From the NCBI GenBank assembly GCA_024803745.1, contig JANJXV010000006.1:46283001-46347000 (forward strand): DNA of 64,000 nucleotides. The letters are read 5' to 3'. The DNA is from Megascapheus bottae (lineage: Eukaryota > Chordata > Mammalia > Rodentia > Geomyidae). This document shows, piece by piece, positions 20,780 through 31,862 of this stretch; position 1 is the stretch's first letter; each line of letters starts with the position of its first letter. The notes under the pieces were generated by a model. The model was not told the DNA's origin. It did not search any database and saw only the letters and a list, made by a program, of their open reading frames with translations. A program made the position numbers and the translations under genes.

Positions 20780-20965
20780 CAGATTTTAATAAATAAACAT
20801 TATGTCTGGAATCATGAATCCAGACAGTAGCTAGGACGCTAAGGATATCTGAGGAGCGAAGATGTTGGGATGGAAAAGAATGTGGAGCCTAGACTTGCAT
20901 ACATGTTTTCTAAATCCAAGCTCAGAAAAGTTCTAGGACCTATAAAATGGGCATGAAAATAGTGA

Positions 20966-21120
20966 TCTCAACAGGGCATAATGGTGCACACCTGTAATCC
21001 TGGCTACTCAGAAAGATCAAAGTTCAAGAGGAGCCTACACAAAAAGTTAATGAGACCCTTATTTCAATAAACGAGGTGAGCAAAGTGGTAATCTCAGCTA
21101 TACAGAAGGCATAGTTATGA
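20966..21120 (+). mobile_element. B1-composite SINE, partial
   Basis: Head ATGGTGCACACCTGTAATCC is clear; later part heavily diverged. Confidence 0.7.
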
Positions 21121-21164
21121 GAATTGCTGTCCAAGACCAAGGGCTAAGCAAAGGCACTAAATTT

Positions 21165-21352
21165 ATTTTTATTTTTTTACTGTTTGCCAGTCCTGGGGCT
21201 TGCACTCAGGGCCTAGACACTATGCCTGAGCTTCTTTTGCGCAAAGCTAGTGAGTGCTCTACCACTTGAGCCACAGTACTACTTCTGGCTTTTATTGAAG
21301 TGAGGGTTTCATGCATACTAGGCAAGCACTCTACCACTAAGCCACATTCCCA
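21165..21352 (-). mobile_element. IDL dimeric SINE (first of a tandem pair)
   Basis: Older subtype with CTTCTTTTGCGCAAAGC. Bounded by GCACTAAATTT (21,154-21,164) and GCACTAATTTT (21,353-21,363). Confidence 0.93.
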
Positions 21353-21363
21353 GCACTAATTTT

Positions 21364-21561
21364 TTTTTTTTTTTGCCACTCCTGGTGTGTGGGCTTAGAG
21401 CCTGGGCAATGTCCTTACACTTTGGCAAGGCTAGTGCTTAGCCACTTGAGCCACAGCACTACTTCTGGCTTTATCTGGGTATATGGTACCAGGGAATTGA
21501 ACCCAGGGTTTTATGCATGCTAGCCAAGCACTCTACTACTAGGCCATGCTCCCAGCCCCCA
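21364..21561 (-). mobile_element. IDL dimeric SINE (second of a tandem pair)
   Basis: Followed by a third GCACTAAATTT at 21,562-21,572, so both neighbours share one target motif. Confidence 0.93.
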
Positions 21562-21629
21562 GCACTAAATTTTAACTTAAAAAACAAAACAAAACAACAC
21601 AACAACAACAACAAAAAACCTGAAGCAGC

Positions 21630-21880
21630 CGGGTGCTGGTGGCTGACACCTATAATCCTAGCCAGTCAGGAGGCTGAGATTTGAGGATTGCAGTTTGGAG
21701 CAAACTTCAAGAAACTACTCAGAAAATGTTGGAAGTATTCTGTGGCTTAAGAGGTAGAACATTAGAAAAAAACAAAAAAGAGGTAGAACATTAGTCCTGA
21801 GAAAAAGAATTTTAGGGACAGTGTCCAGGAACTGAGGTCAAGCCCCAGGACCAGCAAAAAAAAAAAAAACAAAAAACAAA
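21630..21880 (+). mobile_element. B1-composite SINE with 17-bp internal repeat
   Basis: AAGAGGTAGAACATTAG occurs twice, about 30 bp apart, separated by an A-rich spacer. Confidence 0.85.
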
Positions 21881-21902
21881 TAACCCGAAGCAAAAAAGTA
21901 CT

Positions 21903-22010
21903 GGAAGTGTGGTTCTAATGGCTCACACCTATAATCCTAGCTATTCAAAAGGCCGGGATCTGAGGATCATAGTCTAAAACCAGCCCTAAATTGGGAAAAT
22001 CAGGGGATGA
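21903..22010 (+). mobile_element. B1-composite SINE, 5' half
   Basis: GGCTCACACCTATAATCC ... AACCAGCCCTAAATTGG; right half absent. Confidence 0.8.
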
Positions 22011-22204
22011 GAAGGTAAATTTAGTAAGCCAAGAACACAAGAAAAAGCCAGTTGTCAGAATTTACAAATGATTGTCTGAACTTCTCTGTCCATTCAATTT
22101 GCTATAGTCATATTTGTGTAAAAATTAGTAGTAGTAAGTACAAGATATCTAGCCAGGATCAAGTTCCCAGTGGGCTAATAAAATGTTAAACATATCTCTA
22201 ATTC

Positions 22205-22452
22205 TTTTTCTCTTTTGCCAATCCTGGGGCTTGAACTCAGGAGCAGGGTGCTGTCCCTGAGCCTCTCTGTGTGTGCTCAAGGCTAGCACTGTACCATTGG
22301 AGCTACAGTGCCAATTCTGGCTTTTTCTGAGTAGTTTATTGGAAATAAGAGTCTCAGGGACTTTCTTGCCAGGCTGGCTTTGAAGACAATCCTCCTATCT
22401 CAGCCTCCAGAGTATCTAAGATTGCAGGCCTAAGTTACCACGTGGCTTATAT
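22205..22452 (-). mobile_element. B1-composite SINE
   Basis: CCAATCCTGGGGCTTGAACTC ... GGAGCTACAGTGCCAATTC ... GATTGCAGGCCTAAGTTACC; variant with GAGTAGTTTATTGGA. Confidence 0.88.
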
Positions 22453-22571
22453 CTCTTTCTTACTGTTAATTACTTCACCAGGCTCATATCTTTTGCTTAC
22501 TGAAAGCAAATGAATAATGTTTGAAAAATCTTTCATATAGATGGAGGAACTGGACTACCAAATATCCATTT

Positions 22572-22742
22572 TCTTCTTTTTCTTTCTTTTTTTTTTTCAG
22601 TCCCGGGGCTTGAACTCAGGGCCTGAGCACTGTCCTTGGGCTTTCTCAAGTCTAGAGCCACAGCACCACTTCTGGCTTTTCTATGAGGAATCAAACCCAG
22701 GTCTTTGTGCATGCTAGGCAAACACTAAGCCAAACTCCCCCA
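22572..22742 (-). mobile_element. IDL dimeric SINE with deletions
   Basis: Loses the CTCTACCACTTGAG block of the right monomer and the GTATGTGGTACC junction. Confidence 0.9.
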
Positions 22743-22774
22743 AAAGTCCATTTTATTATTTATTATTTATTTAT

Positions 22775-23005
22775 TTTCTTGTGAGGCTTGGGGCTTGAAC
22801 TCAGGGCCTGGGCACTGTGCCTGAGCTCTTCAGCTCAAGGCTATTTCCCTACCCCTAGAGCCACAGCCCCAATTCCCATTTCCTAGTGATTAACTGGAGA
22901 TAAGTCTCAAGGTCTTTTGTGCCTGGGCTGGCTTTGAACCTTGATCCTCAGATCTCAGCCTCCTGAGTAGCTAGGTTTATAGGGATGAGCCACTATGCCT
23001 GGCTC
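22775..23005 (-). mobile_element. B1-composite SINE
   Basis: TTTCTTGTGAGGCTTGGGGC to GATGAGCCACTATGCCTGGC, complete. Confidence 0.92.
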
Positions 23006-23490
23006 AAAATATGCTAACTCTTAAAATCTGCAAGCTTGGCCTTTGGAGAATTGTAGAAGCAGAAAGACCTCTGATGAAGCAGCTCATAAAACCTGCATTC
23101 CAGAGGTACCCTCCTTAACCTCCCTGGAGAGGAGCACTCTGATCCTCAAAGACACAGAGATGCCAAGAATCTCAGCAAACAGGCTTGCTAAGTTACACTA
23201 GCTTTTTATTATTGGATCATCATCTAATCACACCTCTGAATCACTGTCCACTTTTCATCAGAGATTCCTTTTTGCTTTGGGTCTTTTTTTTCTGAAGGTT
23301 CTCCTGCTATAGAAAAATGGTAGTAAAGAAATTTGCATGTTTGCCTTTGTTAACCTGTCATTTGTTATAGGTATCTCAGCCCTGAACAAAAATATTGCCT
23401 TTTGTCCTCTATAGAAGCCCTGAGCAGAAGCTGTATTTTTTACCCACAAGAAAAAACGTGCTTTAGAGTACTTAAGTAAGCTAAGAGTGA
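23006..23490. other. Unassigned intergenic sequence
   Basis: Non-repetitive by eye; no exon recognised on either strand. Confidence 0.5.
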
Positions 23491-23496
23491 AAATGC

Positions 23497-23738
23497 TGTG
23501 CCTGAAGCCTATAATCCTAGCTACTCAGGAGGCTGAGGTCTGAGGATCACAGTTCAAAGCCAGCCCAGGCACTAAAGTTCGTGAGACTCTTATCTCCAAT
23601 TAATCACCAGAAAACTGGAAGTTGCACTGTGGGTCAAGGGGTAGGGCGGTAGCCTTGAGCTGAAGCGCTCAGGAACAGCGCCCAGGCCCAGAGTTCAAGT
23701 CCCACAACTGACGACAACAACAACAAAATAAGAAAAAT
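23497..23738 (+). mobile_element. B1-composite SINE
   Basis: Well preserved; tail (ACA)n. Confidence 0.93.
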
Positions 23739-24182
23739 CTGCCAAATAAAACACTGAGTATCATGGGCTACCCTTAACTGGCTGGGGATTGATGTAGTGA
23801 ATGTTTTAAGTTAGAATCTTGCAAAGGTGGAAGATCCCTTCCAAGTTCAGGTTTCATAATTCTAATTCCCATGATTCTATTTCTCATCTCAGTGGCCTAT
23901 GCCTATAGAAGTCAATCATCACTGGACTTTTTATCTGTGAAGTCTCTATCTTTCTCCCAGGTTGGGAAATAGACCACATCCTTGCCAACTTACAGCTATA
24001 AATGTGAAGGGAGACTTGGTAAGTGAAGCCAACCATGTAGTTATTGTGTTGGAACCATACCATTCCTTCCTTTCCCCATATTGGTGTGATATGCTCAAGG
24101 GCTACTTGTTACAAATGTCCCTTTTTTACTTAAGACATATTCCTTTTCCATAACTTTATCACCTAGGCATAAAAGTAAGCTT

Positions 24183-25521
24183 TCATTAAAAAAAATTGAA
24201 TCTTTCCAAAACAAATCTTCAAAGAAACAACCATCCCATTAAAAGATGTGTTAAAGACTTAGAGACTTCTCTGAAGAGGAAGTAAGAACGGGCTATAGAC
24301 ACACAAAAAAAAATGCTCTACATCTCTGGCCATAAAAGAAATGCAAACTAAAGTAACTTTGAGACTCTGCCTCATTCCAGTTAGAATGGCCATGATCAAG
24401 AAATCTAATACCAGATGCTGGCGGGGATGTGGCTAGGAGAGATCACTACTACACTGTTGGTGGGAGTGCAAACTCATTCAACCACTATGGAAAGCAGTAT
24501 GGCAGTTCCTCAAAAGACTAAACATAGAGCTCTCCTATGACCCAGCAATTCCACTCCTTGGCATTTACCCAAATGTCCAGAAACAAGAGCATACTAAAGC
24601 CACTAGCACAATGATGTTCAGTTCAGCACTATTTTCCAAAGCAAAGATGGCCCTCAGTAGATCATTGGATCAAGAAGATGTGGTATTTATACACAATGGA
24701 ATTTTATGCTGCCATCAGAAAGAATGACATTGCCCCATTTATTTTATTTTTCATATATTTTTATTGTAATTAATAGAAGGATTACATTATATTCACCAGA
24801 TAGAAGGAGGTGCATTACTTCACAAACATTGATATCCTTTCTCATGTCTTGGTCCCCATTTCCCTCTCCACACCCCCACCCCTCATATGGCTTTCATTTC
24901 TATATTCTGGAGGTCCTTTCATTTAGCATCATACTATATGTATCTAGGTTTTGTTCTATGTAAATCTCTGCTAGGAGACATTGCCCCATTTATAAAGAAA
25001 TGGAAAGACTTGGAAAAAATCATTAAGTGAAGTAAGCCAGACTCAAAGGAACATAGATAGGCTCAATGGTTTCCCTCATTTGTAATTATTAGTATACATA
25101 TCCTAGCAGAGGATTACAATAGCTCAAAACCTAGGTACATAAGGTCATATAGGATGAGACTAAATGAAAGGATCTCTAGGATATGGAAAGAAGAGCTTTA
25201 TCTTGTGTGATTGTTGTTCTTAATGAAGTATGTTATTTCTCTTCTCTTTTTTTTTGCCCTTTGGTTAATCTCCTATTGTTACTGTATCTGACTTCATTAT
25301 CTGGTATATTGTATATACGTTTATTTGTTTATTTGAAATAAGAAAGGGAAGGGGGAAAACAAGATGATTGGGAGGGGATGAGGGGAGGAAAATGGGGACA
25401 AAACATAAGAAGGGGTATCACTGTGTGAGAAGTAATGCACCTACTATCTGGCAAATGTAACTGTAACCCCGCTATACATTACCCCGACAATAAAAAATTA
25501 AATAAAGGAAAAAAAGAAAAA
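24183..25521 (+). mobile_element. L1 3' end with ORF2 C-terminus, interrupted
   Basis: Target repeats AAAAGTAAGCTT (24,171-24,182) and AAAAGTAAACTT (25,522-25,533). Contains the decayed C-terminal ORF2 coding stretch (to about 25,080, with stops) and a G-rich 3' UTR ending CCCCGACAATAAAAAATTAA. A second L1 piece is nested at 24,742-24,976. Confidence 0.94.
24742..24976 (-). mobile_element. L1 3' end nested in L1
   Basis: Perfect 16-bp target repeat GACATTGCCCCATTTA at 24,726-24,741 and 24,977-24,992. It lacks about 250 bp of middle 3' UTR present in the copy at 20,127. Confidence 0.95.
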
Positions 25522-25754
25522 AAAAGTAAACTTCGGATCACCTTTTTCCTCTATTTCTTTTTAAAGGCAATTCCTAGAAGGTAGATATTGAATAGAACAA
25601 AAATACTAAAATTCTGCTAAGAAAATAAGAATTCTAGATAAGGTTAAAAACCTTAATGTTTGTGATCACAAACACTTGAACAAAGGTGAATGAAGCATTC
25701 ACCCAAGTCAACCTTATTAAATAGGCTATACCTCACTGACTTTGAAACAGTTTG

Positions 25755-25828
25755 TTAATTTATGGTGTGGAGGATCAAATTCAGGCCTTTGACAAGTGCT
25801 CTACCACAGGGCCACATCTCCAGTCCTG
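25755..25828 (-). mobile_element. ID-type monomer SINE
   Basis: GGATCAAATTCAGGCCTTTG ... CTCTACCACAGGGCCACATC. Confidence 0.75.
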
Positions 25829-25829
25829 G

Positions 25830-26565
25830 AGCAATTCATTTTAGAATGAAGTATGTTCTATGGCCTGCTTCAGGGGAGGATGCGATGACCTAAGGAAACT
25901 TTCTGCTTCTGTCAGTTTGCAAATGCCAATGTATCATACTATGGGATTTTCATGTCTTGACTCTCACTACTTTTTCTTTCTACCACTTGGACAGGATCAT
26001 AGTCACCTCTTTCGTCTTCTACATGCAGAGGTTTTCAAATATTATTTATCTATGATCACATAGGTGACTGTGCCTGACATTTCCTATTCTTTCCCCGTCC
26101 TACTTCTGGGTCCCAACTCCACAGGCCCATATATAGAAGTGCTTCAATAGACTTTCTTGCCTTTTGGCTTCCTATTGGACTTGGCCAAATCAAAATCATT
26201 GGCCAGGATTGGACAAAGGGGCAAAATGAAATTGGGTTGTTATTTTTCTGTTATCAGAGGCTGAATGTGTAAGTCTCTTTCAGAGATGATCTTAGCTCCT
26301 GTAAAGTGGCCCTCTCCACACAGTCGCTCTTGGTCTCCATTTCTAGGACCAATTCCACCCTTTGTTGAAATGGTGATAAGAGAACAGTATGCCTTGTGGT
26401 TTTGAAGCAGAAAAAATACATGAGGAGACATACAAATTATATCATTTTTAGCAAATATTATGAAGGCCAGACTCAAAAGTTGAAAGTGGGAAGTAAACTG
26501 AAAAAACAAATGATCTCTCTCACCATACCTTTTAAAAACATTTGTATTTATTAGTTTTGTGGGGG
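25830..26565. other. Unassigned intergenic sequence
   Basis: No recognised element. The 26,070-26,230 part (ATATATAGAAGTGCTTCAAT ... TTGGCTTCCTATTGGAC) has a TATA-like and an inverted CCAAT word but no other support as a promoter or LTR. Confidence 0.45.
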
Positions 26566-26569
26566 TTGG

Positions 26570-26668
26570 GAAGTAGGTTGGGTTTAACTCAGGGCCTGTG
26601 TGCCATCATCCCTTAGCTTTTTCCTCACCAGCTCCTCAAAGCTGGTGAGCCACAGCTCCACACCTCTT
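26570..26668 (-). mobile_element. Old SINE fragment
   Basis: TTTAACTCAGGGCCTGTGTG ... GGTGAGCCACAGCTCC; too eroded to assign. Confidence 0.45.
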
Positions 26669-27017
26669 TTATTAAAGTTAAGTTATAGTATGTGGAGATA
26701 TAGCAGCTATCTGAAAGTACCTTCTCCTTTAAAATATAAGAAAGGCTATCTAAATATGTCTTTTCTCTTGAAATGTAAATGATAGATTCAGACAAAATTA
26801 AAGGACACATGATGCAAAGGAATGATGTGTGTTTTAGGTAGGCTTCATCCATCCTGCCTACACAGAGCCACTTTGATATTAGTTAAGTTACTAGATGTCA
26901 CAACTACTTCCCAGCTAGAAAAGAATAATGTCAGCAAATAACAGCTTCCATTTTGAATTCTGAACTCCCATTTCCTACATGAGAAACAGGAAATGTTTCT
27001 ATTTCTCCCTACTACAT

Positions 27018-27439
27018 TGTTTTTTTTTAAATATTTTTATTGTAATTAATAGAAGGGTTACATTATATTTGCCAGATAAAAGGTACATTTCTTAACAATC
27101 ATTGTTCATATTTTTGTCCCCATTCCTCTCCCCCCACCCGCCCCTCATTTTATTTTCCCCCTTCCCTATCCTATTTCAAATAAACAAATAAACATATACA
27201 ATATATCAGATAACAAGGTAAGATAATGTAACAAAATGAGATAACCAAGGGACAATAAAAGAGATGAGAAATAACATAGTACATTAAGAACAACAATCAC
27301 TCATTATTTGGCTCTTGTTTCTATATCTTGGAGGTTCTTTCATTTAGCCTCATCCTATATGGCCTTATATATCTAGGTTTTCCCTATTGTGAACCTCTGC
27401 TAGTAGAGTCCAAGGTTTATACTAATTATGACAAATGAA
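27018..27439 (-). mobile_element. L1 3' end, 5'-truncated
   Basis: Target repeat CTCCCTACTACAT at 27,005-27,017 and 27,440-27,452; 3' UTR only. Confidence 0.94.
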
Positions 27440-27489
27440 CTCCCTACTACATGTTTATACTAAAAAAAAAATCTTTCACCTTGTGAGAC

Positions 27490-27688
27490 TTTTTTTTTTT
27501 GCCAGTCCTAGGACTTGAACTCAAGGCCTGGGAACTGTCCTTGAGCATTCTCAAAACTAGCACTCTACCACTTGAGCCAGCACCACTTCTGGCTTTTTCT
27601 GTATATGTGGGGTACCAAGGAATTTAATCCAAGGCTTTATGCATGCTAGGCAAGCACTCTACTGCTAGGCCACTTGCCAGGACCTCCT
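27490..27688 (-). mobile_element. IDL dimeric SINE
   Basis: TGCCAGTCCTAGGACTTGAAC ... GGTACCAAGGAATTTAATCC ... GGCCACTTGCCAGG. Confidence 0.93.
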
Positions 27689-27689
27689 T

Positions 27690-27745
27690 TTTTTTTATGT
27701 CATTATAAAGGTGATATACAGAGGGGTTATAGTTAGGAGAGATTC
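27690..27745. repeat. Interspersed repeat C, fragment
   Basis: CATTATAAAGGTGATATACAG GGGTTATAGTT-like words as at 18,110; cut by the next SINE. Confidence 0.45.
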
Positions 27746-27749
27746 ACTT

Positions 27750-27930
27750 TTTTTTTTTTGCCATTCCTTTGGCTTGAACTCAGGGCCTGGGCACCATCCC
27801 TGAGCTTCTTCTGTTCAAAGCTAGCCTTCTACCACTTGAGCCACTTACAGCTTTTCCTGTGTATATGGTACTGAGGAATCGAGCTCAGGGCTTCATGAAT
27901 ACCAGACAAGCAACCACAACCCCAACCCTT
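27750..27930 (-). mobile_element. IDL dimeric SINE
   Basis: GCCATTCCTTTGGCTTGAAC ... GGAATCGAGCTCAGGGC; the left monomer end is eroded. Confidence 0.9.
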
Positions 27931-28265
27931 CATTTTAGAACTGTGACTAATATAACTTTTTCTTCTGTGGACTATAAAGTGTTTGGGGCAATGGCTGTCA
28001 CTTAGCTTGAATCTTCTCTCAATAGGACATCATGAATGAGTCAGATATATGAAATAGCATAAAAAACAAAAAAAGGGTGAGGCCAAACATGTGTCCAGCA
28101 CACAGCTAGGCATAATCTTCCTGCAACAGTGACAAATCTGGCCTCTTGAGTTTATAAATCAATCCATACAGAGCAATACCTTCCTCAAGGGTAACCAAGG
28201 AAGTATGTCCACTGGAGATCTGAGGCTATCCCATATTTACTATTTTCAGTTTGCTTAGTAATCAT

Positions 28266-28267
<2 letters not shown>

Positions 28268-28309
<42 letters not shown>

Positions 28310-28370
28310 GTGGTTCAAACCCAGGGCCTTTCACATATTAGGTAAGTAAGTGCTTTATTTCTCCATCTCA
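28268..28370 (-). repeat. (TG)n plus ID-type fragment
   Basis: Nineteen TG units (28,268-28,306), then GTGGTTCAAACCCAGGGCC, an antisense ID B-box region. Confidence 0.75.
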
Positions 28371-28649
28371 TTCATTTGTTCTTTCAACTGCTTTAAGCCT
28401 ACAATCAAAAAGTCTATTTGAAATAAAGTCTTAAACTCAGAAGCATAGAGAATCTTTAATCTTTGTGTTTAAGTCTTGGGCATTACTTGTTTCAAATATT
28501 AGAAACTAGAAGGAAAATGAAAATATACTTGAAATGCTCATAGATTAAAATCATAATTCAGTAGTTTTCATTCTGTCTGTATCTCTCCCCTCTGACCACA
28601 TTGTACTACATGGTCTACCTTGGCCTCCCTATGGTAGTCTAGTAGTTTT

Positions 28650-28893
28650 TGTTTTGTTTTGTTTTTGCTGCTCCTGGGGCTTGAACTCAGGGCCTGGGCA
28701 CTGTCCCTGAGCCTCTTGTGCTCAAGGCTAGTACTCTACCACTTGAGCTACAGTGCCACTTCTGACTTTTCTGAGTAGTTTACTGGACATGAGTCAGTCT
28801 AATGGACTCTTCCTGCTCAGGATGGCTTCACACTGTGATCCTCAGATCTCAGCCTCCTGAGTAGGATACAGGCATGAGACAACAGCACCCAGA
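28650..28893 (-). mobile_element. B1-composite SINE
   Basis: Perfect 15-bp target repeat TAGTCTAGTAGTTTT at 28,635-28,649 and 28,894-28,908. Confidence 0.95.
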
Positions 28894-28939
28894 TAGTCTA
28901 GTAGTTTTCAAAGTTAAGAGTAGATAAGAGTCACCCTAG

Positions 28940-29047
28940 TCAGGCGTGATGTCATATGCCTAAAATCTCAGCCCTGGTAGGCAGGGGCTGATGAATGGCA
29001 TAAGATTCAGGCTAATCTGGGCTATATGTGGAGATCCCATCTTGAAT
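28940..29047 (+). mobile_element. B1 monomer SINE
   Basis: AGTCAGGCGTGATGTCATATG ... GGAGATCCCATCTTG, followed by its expanded tail. Confidence 0.8.
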
Positions 29048-29243
29048 AAAAGAAAGAGGGAAAAAAGAGGAGAAGAAAGAAAGAAAGAGAAAGAAAGAAG
29101 AGAGAGGAAGGGAGGGAGGGAGGGAGAGAGGGAGGGAGGGAGGGAAGAAAGGAAGGAAAGAAGAAAGGAAGGAGAGAAAGAAGAGAAGGAGGGAAGGAGG
29201 GAAGAAGGAAGGAGGAAGGAAGGAAGGAAGGAAGCAGGAAGGA
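29048..29243. repeat. (GAAA)/(GGGA)/(GGAA)n polypurine tract
   Basis: Nearly 200 bp of pure purine on the + strand with shifting tetramer units, grown from the B1 tail. It yields spurious Lys/Arg/Glu-rich and Pro/Ser/Phe-rich reading frames on the two strands. Confidence 0.95.
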
Positions 29244-29249
29244 AATTAC

Positions 29250-29900
29250 AACAGAAGTTTGCTGTGAGCTTGTTACAAATACATTTCTGAAGGTTCTCCC
29301 TTCAAAGATATTTTTCATTTGGATGTGACCTAAGAGTTGAATGTTAAATAAACTCTCCAGAGAATTTTGATACAGATCATAAGTATTATCTATAGCTGCA
29401 AAATAAATTTAGCAGCTTAAAAGAAGAAACATTTACTATCGTGAACATCAAGAATTTTGAAGTGGCTTGGCTGGGTAGTACTGCCTCAGAGTCTCTCATG
29501 AGATTGTGGTTAAGCTGTTCCCAGAGGCTAAATTTATCCTAAGCCTCCACTGGGCTGAGGAATCTTACTTCGAAGTCCATGTTTCTTACCAGAGGCTTTA
29601 TAGTCTTTTAGTCTAGGCACAGGGATCTCTACATAGGATACTCATAATGAGACAAAAACTTCCTCCAGTTTAAGTAACCAAAGATTAGGGAGTCAGGAGG
29701 ACGAAAAGAAAGAGAATGGGAGAGGAGGGAAGAATAGAGGAGAGAGGGAAGGAGGGAGGGAGAAAGAGAGCTCATACTAAGATCTGCTTCCTGTGAAAAA
29801 TAGAAACAATGGAAGTAAGGAAACACAAAGAGGTTTTGAGGTAGGAGGGAGAAAAGAACAGAAAGGTTATTCTAAAGAGTACTCCAGAAAAACTCTACCA
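29250..29900. other. Unassigned intergenic sequence
   Basis: Contains a purine-rich stretch at 29,697-29,770. No gene or SINE recognised. Confidence 0.5.
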
Positions 29901-29903
29901 ATA

Positions 29904-30070
29904 GCCCGGTGCCCATAACTCCCACCTACAATCCTAACAATTCAGGAGGCTGAGACCCAGGCAGAAAAGTCTTCAAGACTCCAAAGAAATCAGCAAAAAG
30001 CCAGATGGGAGGTGTGGTTCAAACACAGCAAGTGAGAGACCCTGAGTACAAACTATAGATCTGGGGAAGA
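29904..30070 (+). mobile_element. B1-composite SINE, old
   Basis: CTACAATCCTAACAATTCAGG and AAATCAGCAAAAAGCC blocks; shortened. Confidence 0.75.
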
Positions 30071-30584
30071 AAAAAGAAAACAAGAAAAGAAACAAATCAA
30101 AACCACCCAACTCTCTTCCTGCTTTATAGTTTTATATAGATACACTTCCCAAGCTGAACTGTTTTATTTGGCAGGTAATAAAAATAGAAAATGTGTTGCA
30201 TAGTAGGCTAGATAATCTTCACCATGAGCAGTAAAACCAGAGCTAAGTGGTCATTCATGAAGCAGCTAGGAAAACTGAGCCTGTACTGAGTACTTTATGA
30301 CTTGCAGGACAAAAATCAGGAACCTGTTCAAAGTGGCCCTTTGTGGTAGTATGATGTCACAGAGCTTTGTGAGCATCACTACTTCCTTTATGACTTTTTT
30401 TTTAAATCAAAGAAGGATTGTGGTTGTCACTAGGGCCAACTAATCAGAAACTAGGGCTCTGACCTTCTGTACTCTAAATGGTTCCATTTATAAGCTGTGT
30501 TCTGAGATCATCCAAGACTATGTTCTTTTCCCATTCTGGACATGGAAGAGAAGCTCAGAAAGCAGTGGCTTGCTATTTATTTAT

Positions 30585-30722
30585 TTATTGCCAGTCCTGG
30601 GGTTTGAACTCAGGGCTGGGACTATCCTTGAATTTTCTCAAGGCTAGCACTCTACTGCTTGAGGCACAATACCACTTCTGGCTTTTCTGTGTATGTGGTA
30701 CCAACGGATGGAATCTAGAGTT
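30585..30722 (-). mobile_element. IDL dimeric SINE, 5'-truncated
   Basis: Right monomer complete (GCCAGTCCTGGGGTTTGAAC); the left monomer stops at GGTACCAACGGATGG. Confidence 0.88.
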
Positions 30723-30727
30723 GAGGA

Positions 30728-30908
30728 GTTCTTTTTTGCTAGTCCTGGGGCTTGAACTCAGGGCATGGCCTCTTTTGCTCAAGGCTAGTGTCCTACTGCT
30801 TAAGCCACAGTGCTTTGGGCTTTTTCTGCTTATGTGGTACTGAGGAATAGAACTCTGGGCTTCATGAATGCTAGGCAAGCACTCTAGCACTACGCCATAT
30901 TCCCAGCC
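30728..30908 (-). mobile_element. IDL dimeric SINE
   Basis: TTGCTAGTCCTGGGGCTTGAAC ... GCACTACGCCATATTCCCAGCCC. Confidence 0.92.
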
Positions 30909-30960
30909 CATGGAACTAATCTCAATAGAAGGTTTAATCGCTTTAAAAATAGGAAATATA

Positions 30961-31367
30961 GTACATTAAGGACAATAATCACTCATTATATGGCTTTTGT
31001 TTCTATATCCTGGAGGTCCTTTCATTTAGTGTCATACTATATGGCCTTATGTGTCTAGGTTTTGCTCTATTGTAAATCTCTGCTAGGAGAACCAAGGTTT
31101 CTACTGGTTATGACAAATGAGGAAAACCATTGAGCTTATGTTCTATTTGTTACAGTATTTTACCTTGTTATCTGATACATTATATATATGCTTATTTTGT
31201 TATTTGAAATAGGATAGGGAATGGGGGAAAACAAGATGAGGGGCAGGGTAGGGAAAGGGAAATGGGGACCAAAAACATGAGAAAGGATATCAATGTTTGC
31301 AAAGTAATGCACCTTCTATCTGGTGAATATAATGTAACTCTTCTAATAATTATAATAAAAATATACA
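30961..31367 (+). mobile_element. L1 3' end with inverted 5' segment
   Basis: 30,961-31,138 is reverse-complement L1 3' sequence; 31,140-31,367 is + strand L1 3' end with tail. Flanks AAAAATAGGAAATATA (30,945-30,960) and AAAAATAGGAACTATA (near 31,368-31,384) form one target repeat, so this is a single insertion made by twin priming. Confidence 0.93.
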
Positions 31368-31604
31368 AAAAATAGGAACTATATCAGATACATCAAGAAT
31401 CACATAGTGTAAAATAATAAACATCCTGTGTTTAATGCCTAAATTTAACCAATCAGAATATCTGAAAATTGTATCCATATTGTTCCCCAATATTATTGAG
31501 TTCTCTTACTATCTCTTTCTGTCTCCCCACTCTCACTCCTCTCTCCCTGGGAAAACTATTTGGATCTTGATGTAAGTCCTGCTTTTGCATTAAGCATATA
31601 TGTG

Positions 31605-31710
31605 TATACACACATACACACACACACACCCATTTGAAAGTATAGTTTAGTGGTAGCATGTCTGGCATGATCAAAGGCATTAGGTTTGATTTTTTTGTCA
31701 CATAAAATAT
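31605..31710 (+). mobile_element. (CA)n plus ID-type monomer
   Basis: Short CA run, then TATAGTTTAGTGGTAGCATG ... AGGTTTGATTTTTTTG, an eroded ID unit. Confidence 0.6.
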
Positions 31711-31862
31711 TTTTACCATATAAGTATAGTTCCAGGAAGAATAAAGATTTTTCTTCAGTTCTAGATCCCAAACTAAGGGACTTGAGCATGGCAGAAAAGT
31801 ACTTTACCACTTACTGTGTTTTCTCTAGAAAATTAACTTTGCTTTTTTAAAAATTGAAGGGA

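Noticed and set aside
26070..26230. Promoter-like CCAAT and TATA words
   Set aside because: No CpG enrichment, exon or open frame follows; such words are expected by chance in AT-rich DNA.
29022..29318. Highly repetitive Lys/Arg/Glu and Ser/Phe/Pro reading frames
   Set aside because: Both strands of a polypurine microsatellite are open by composition.
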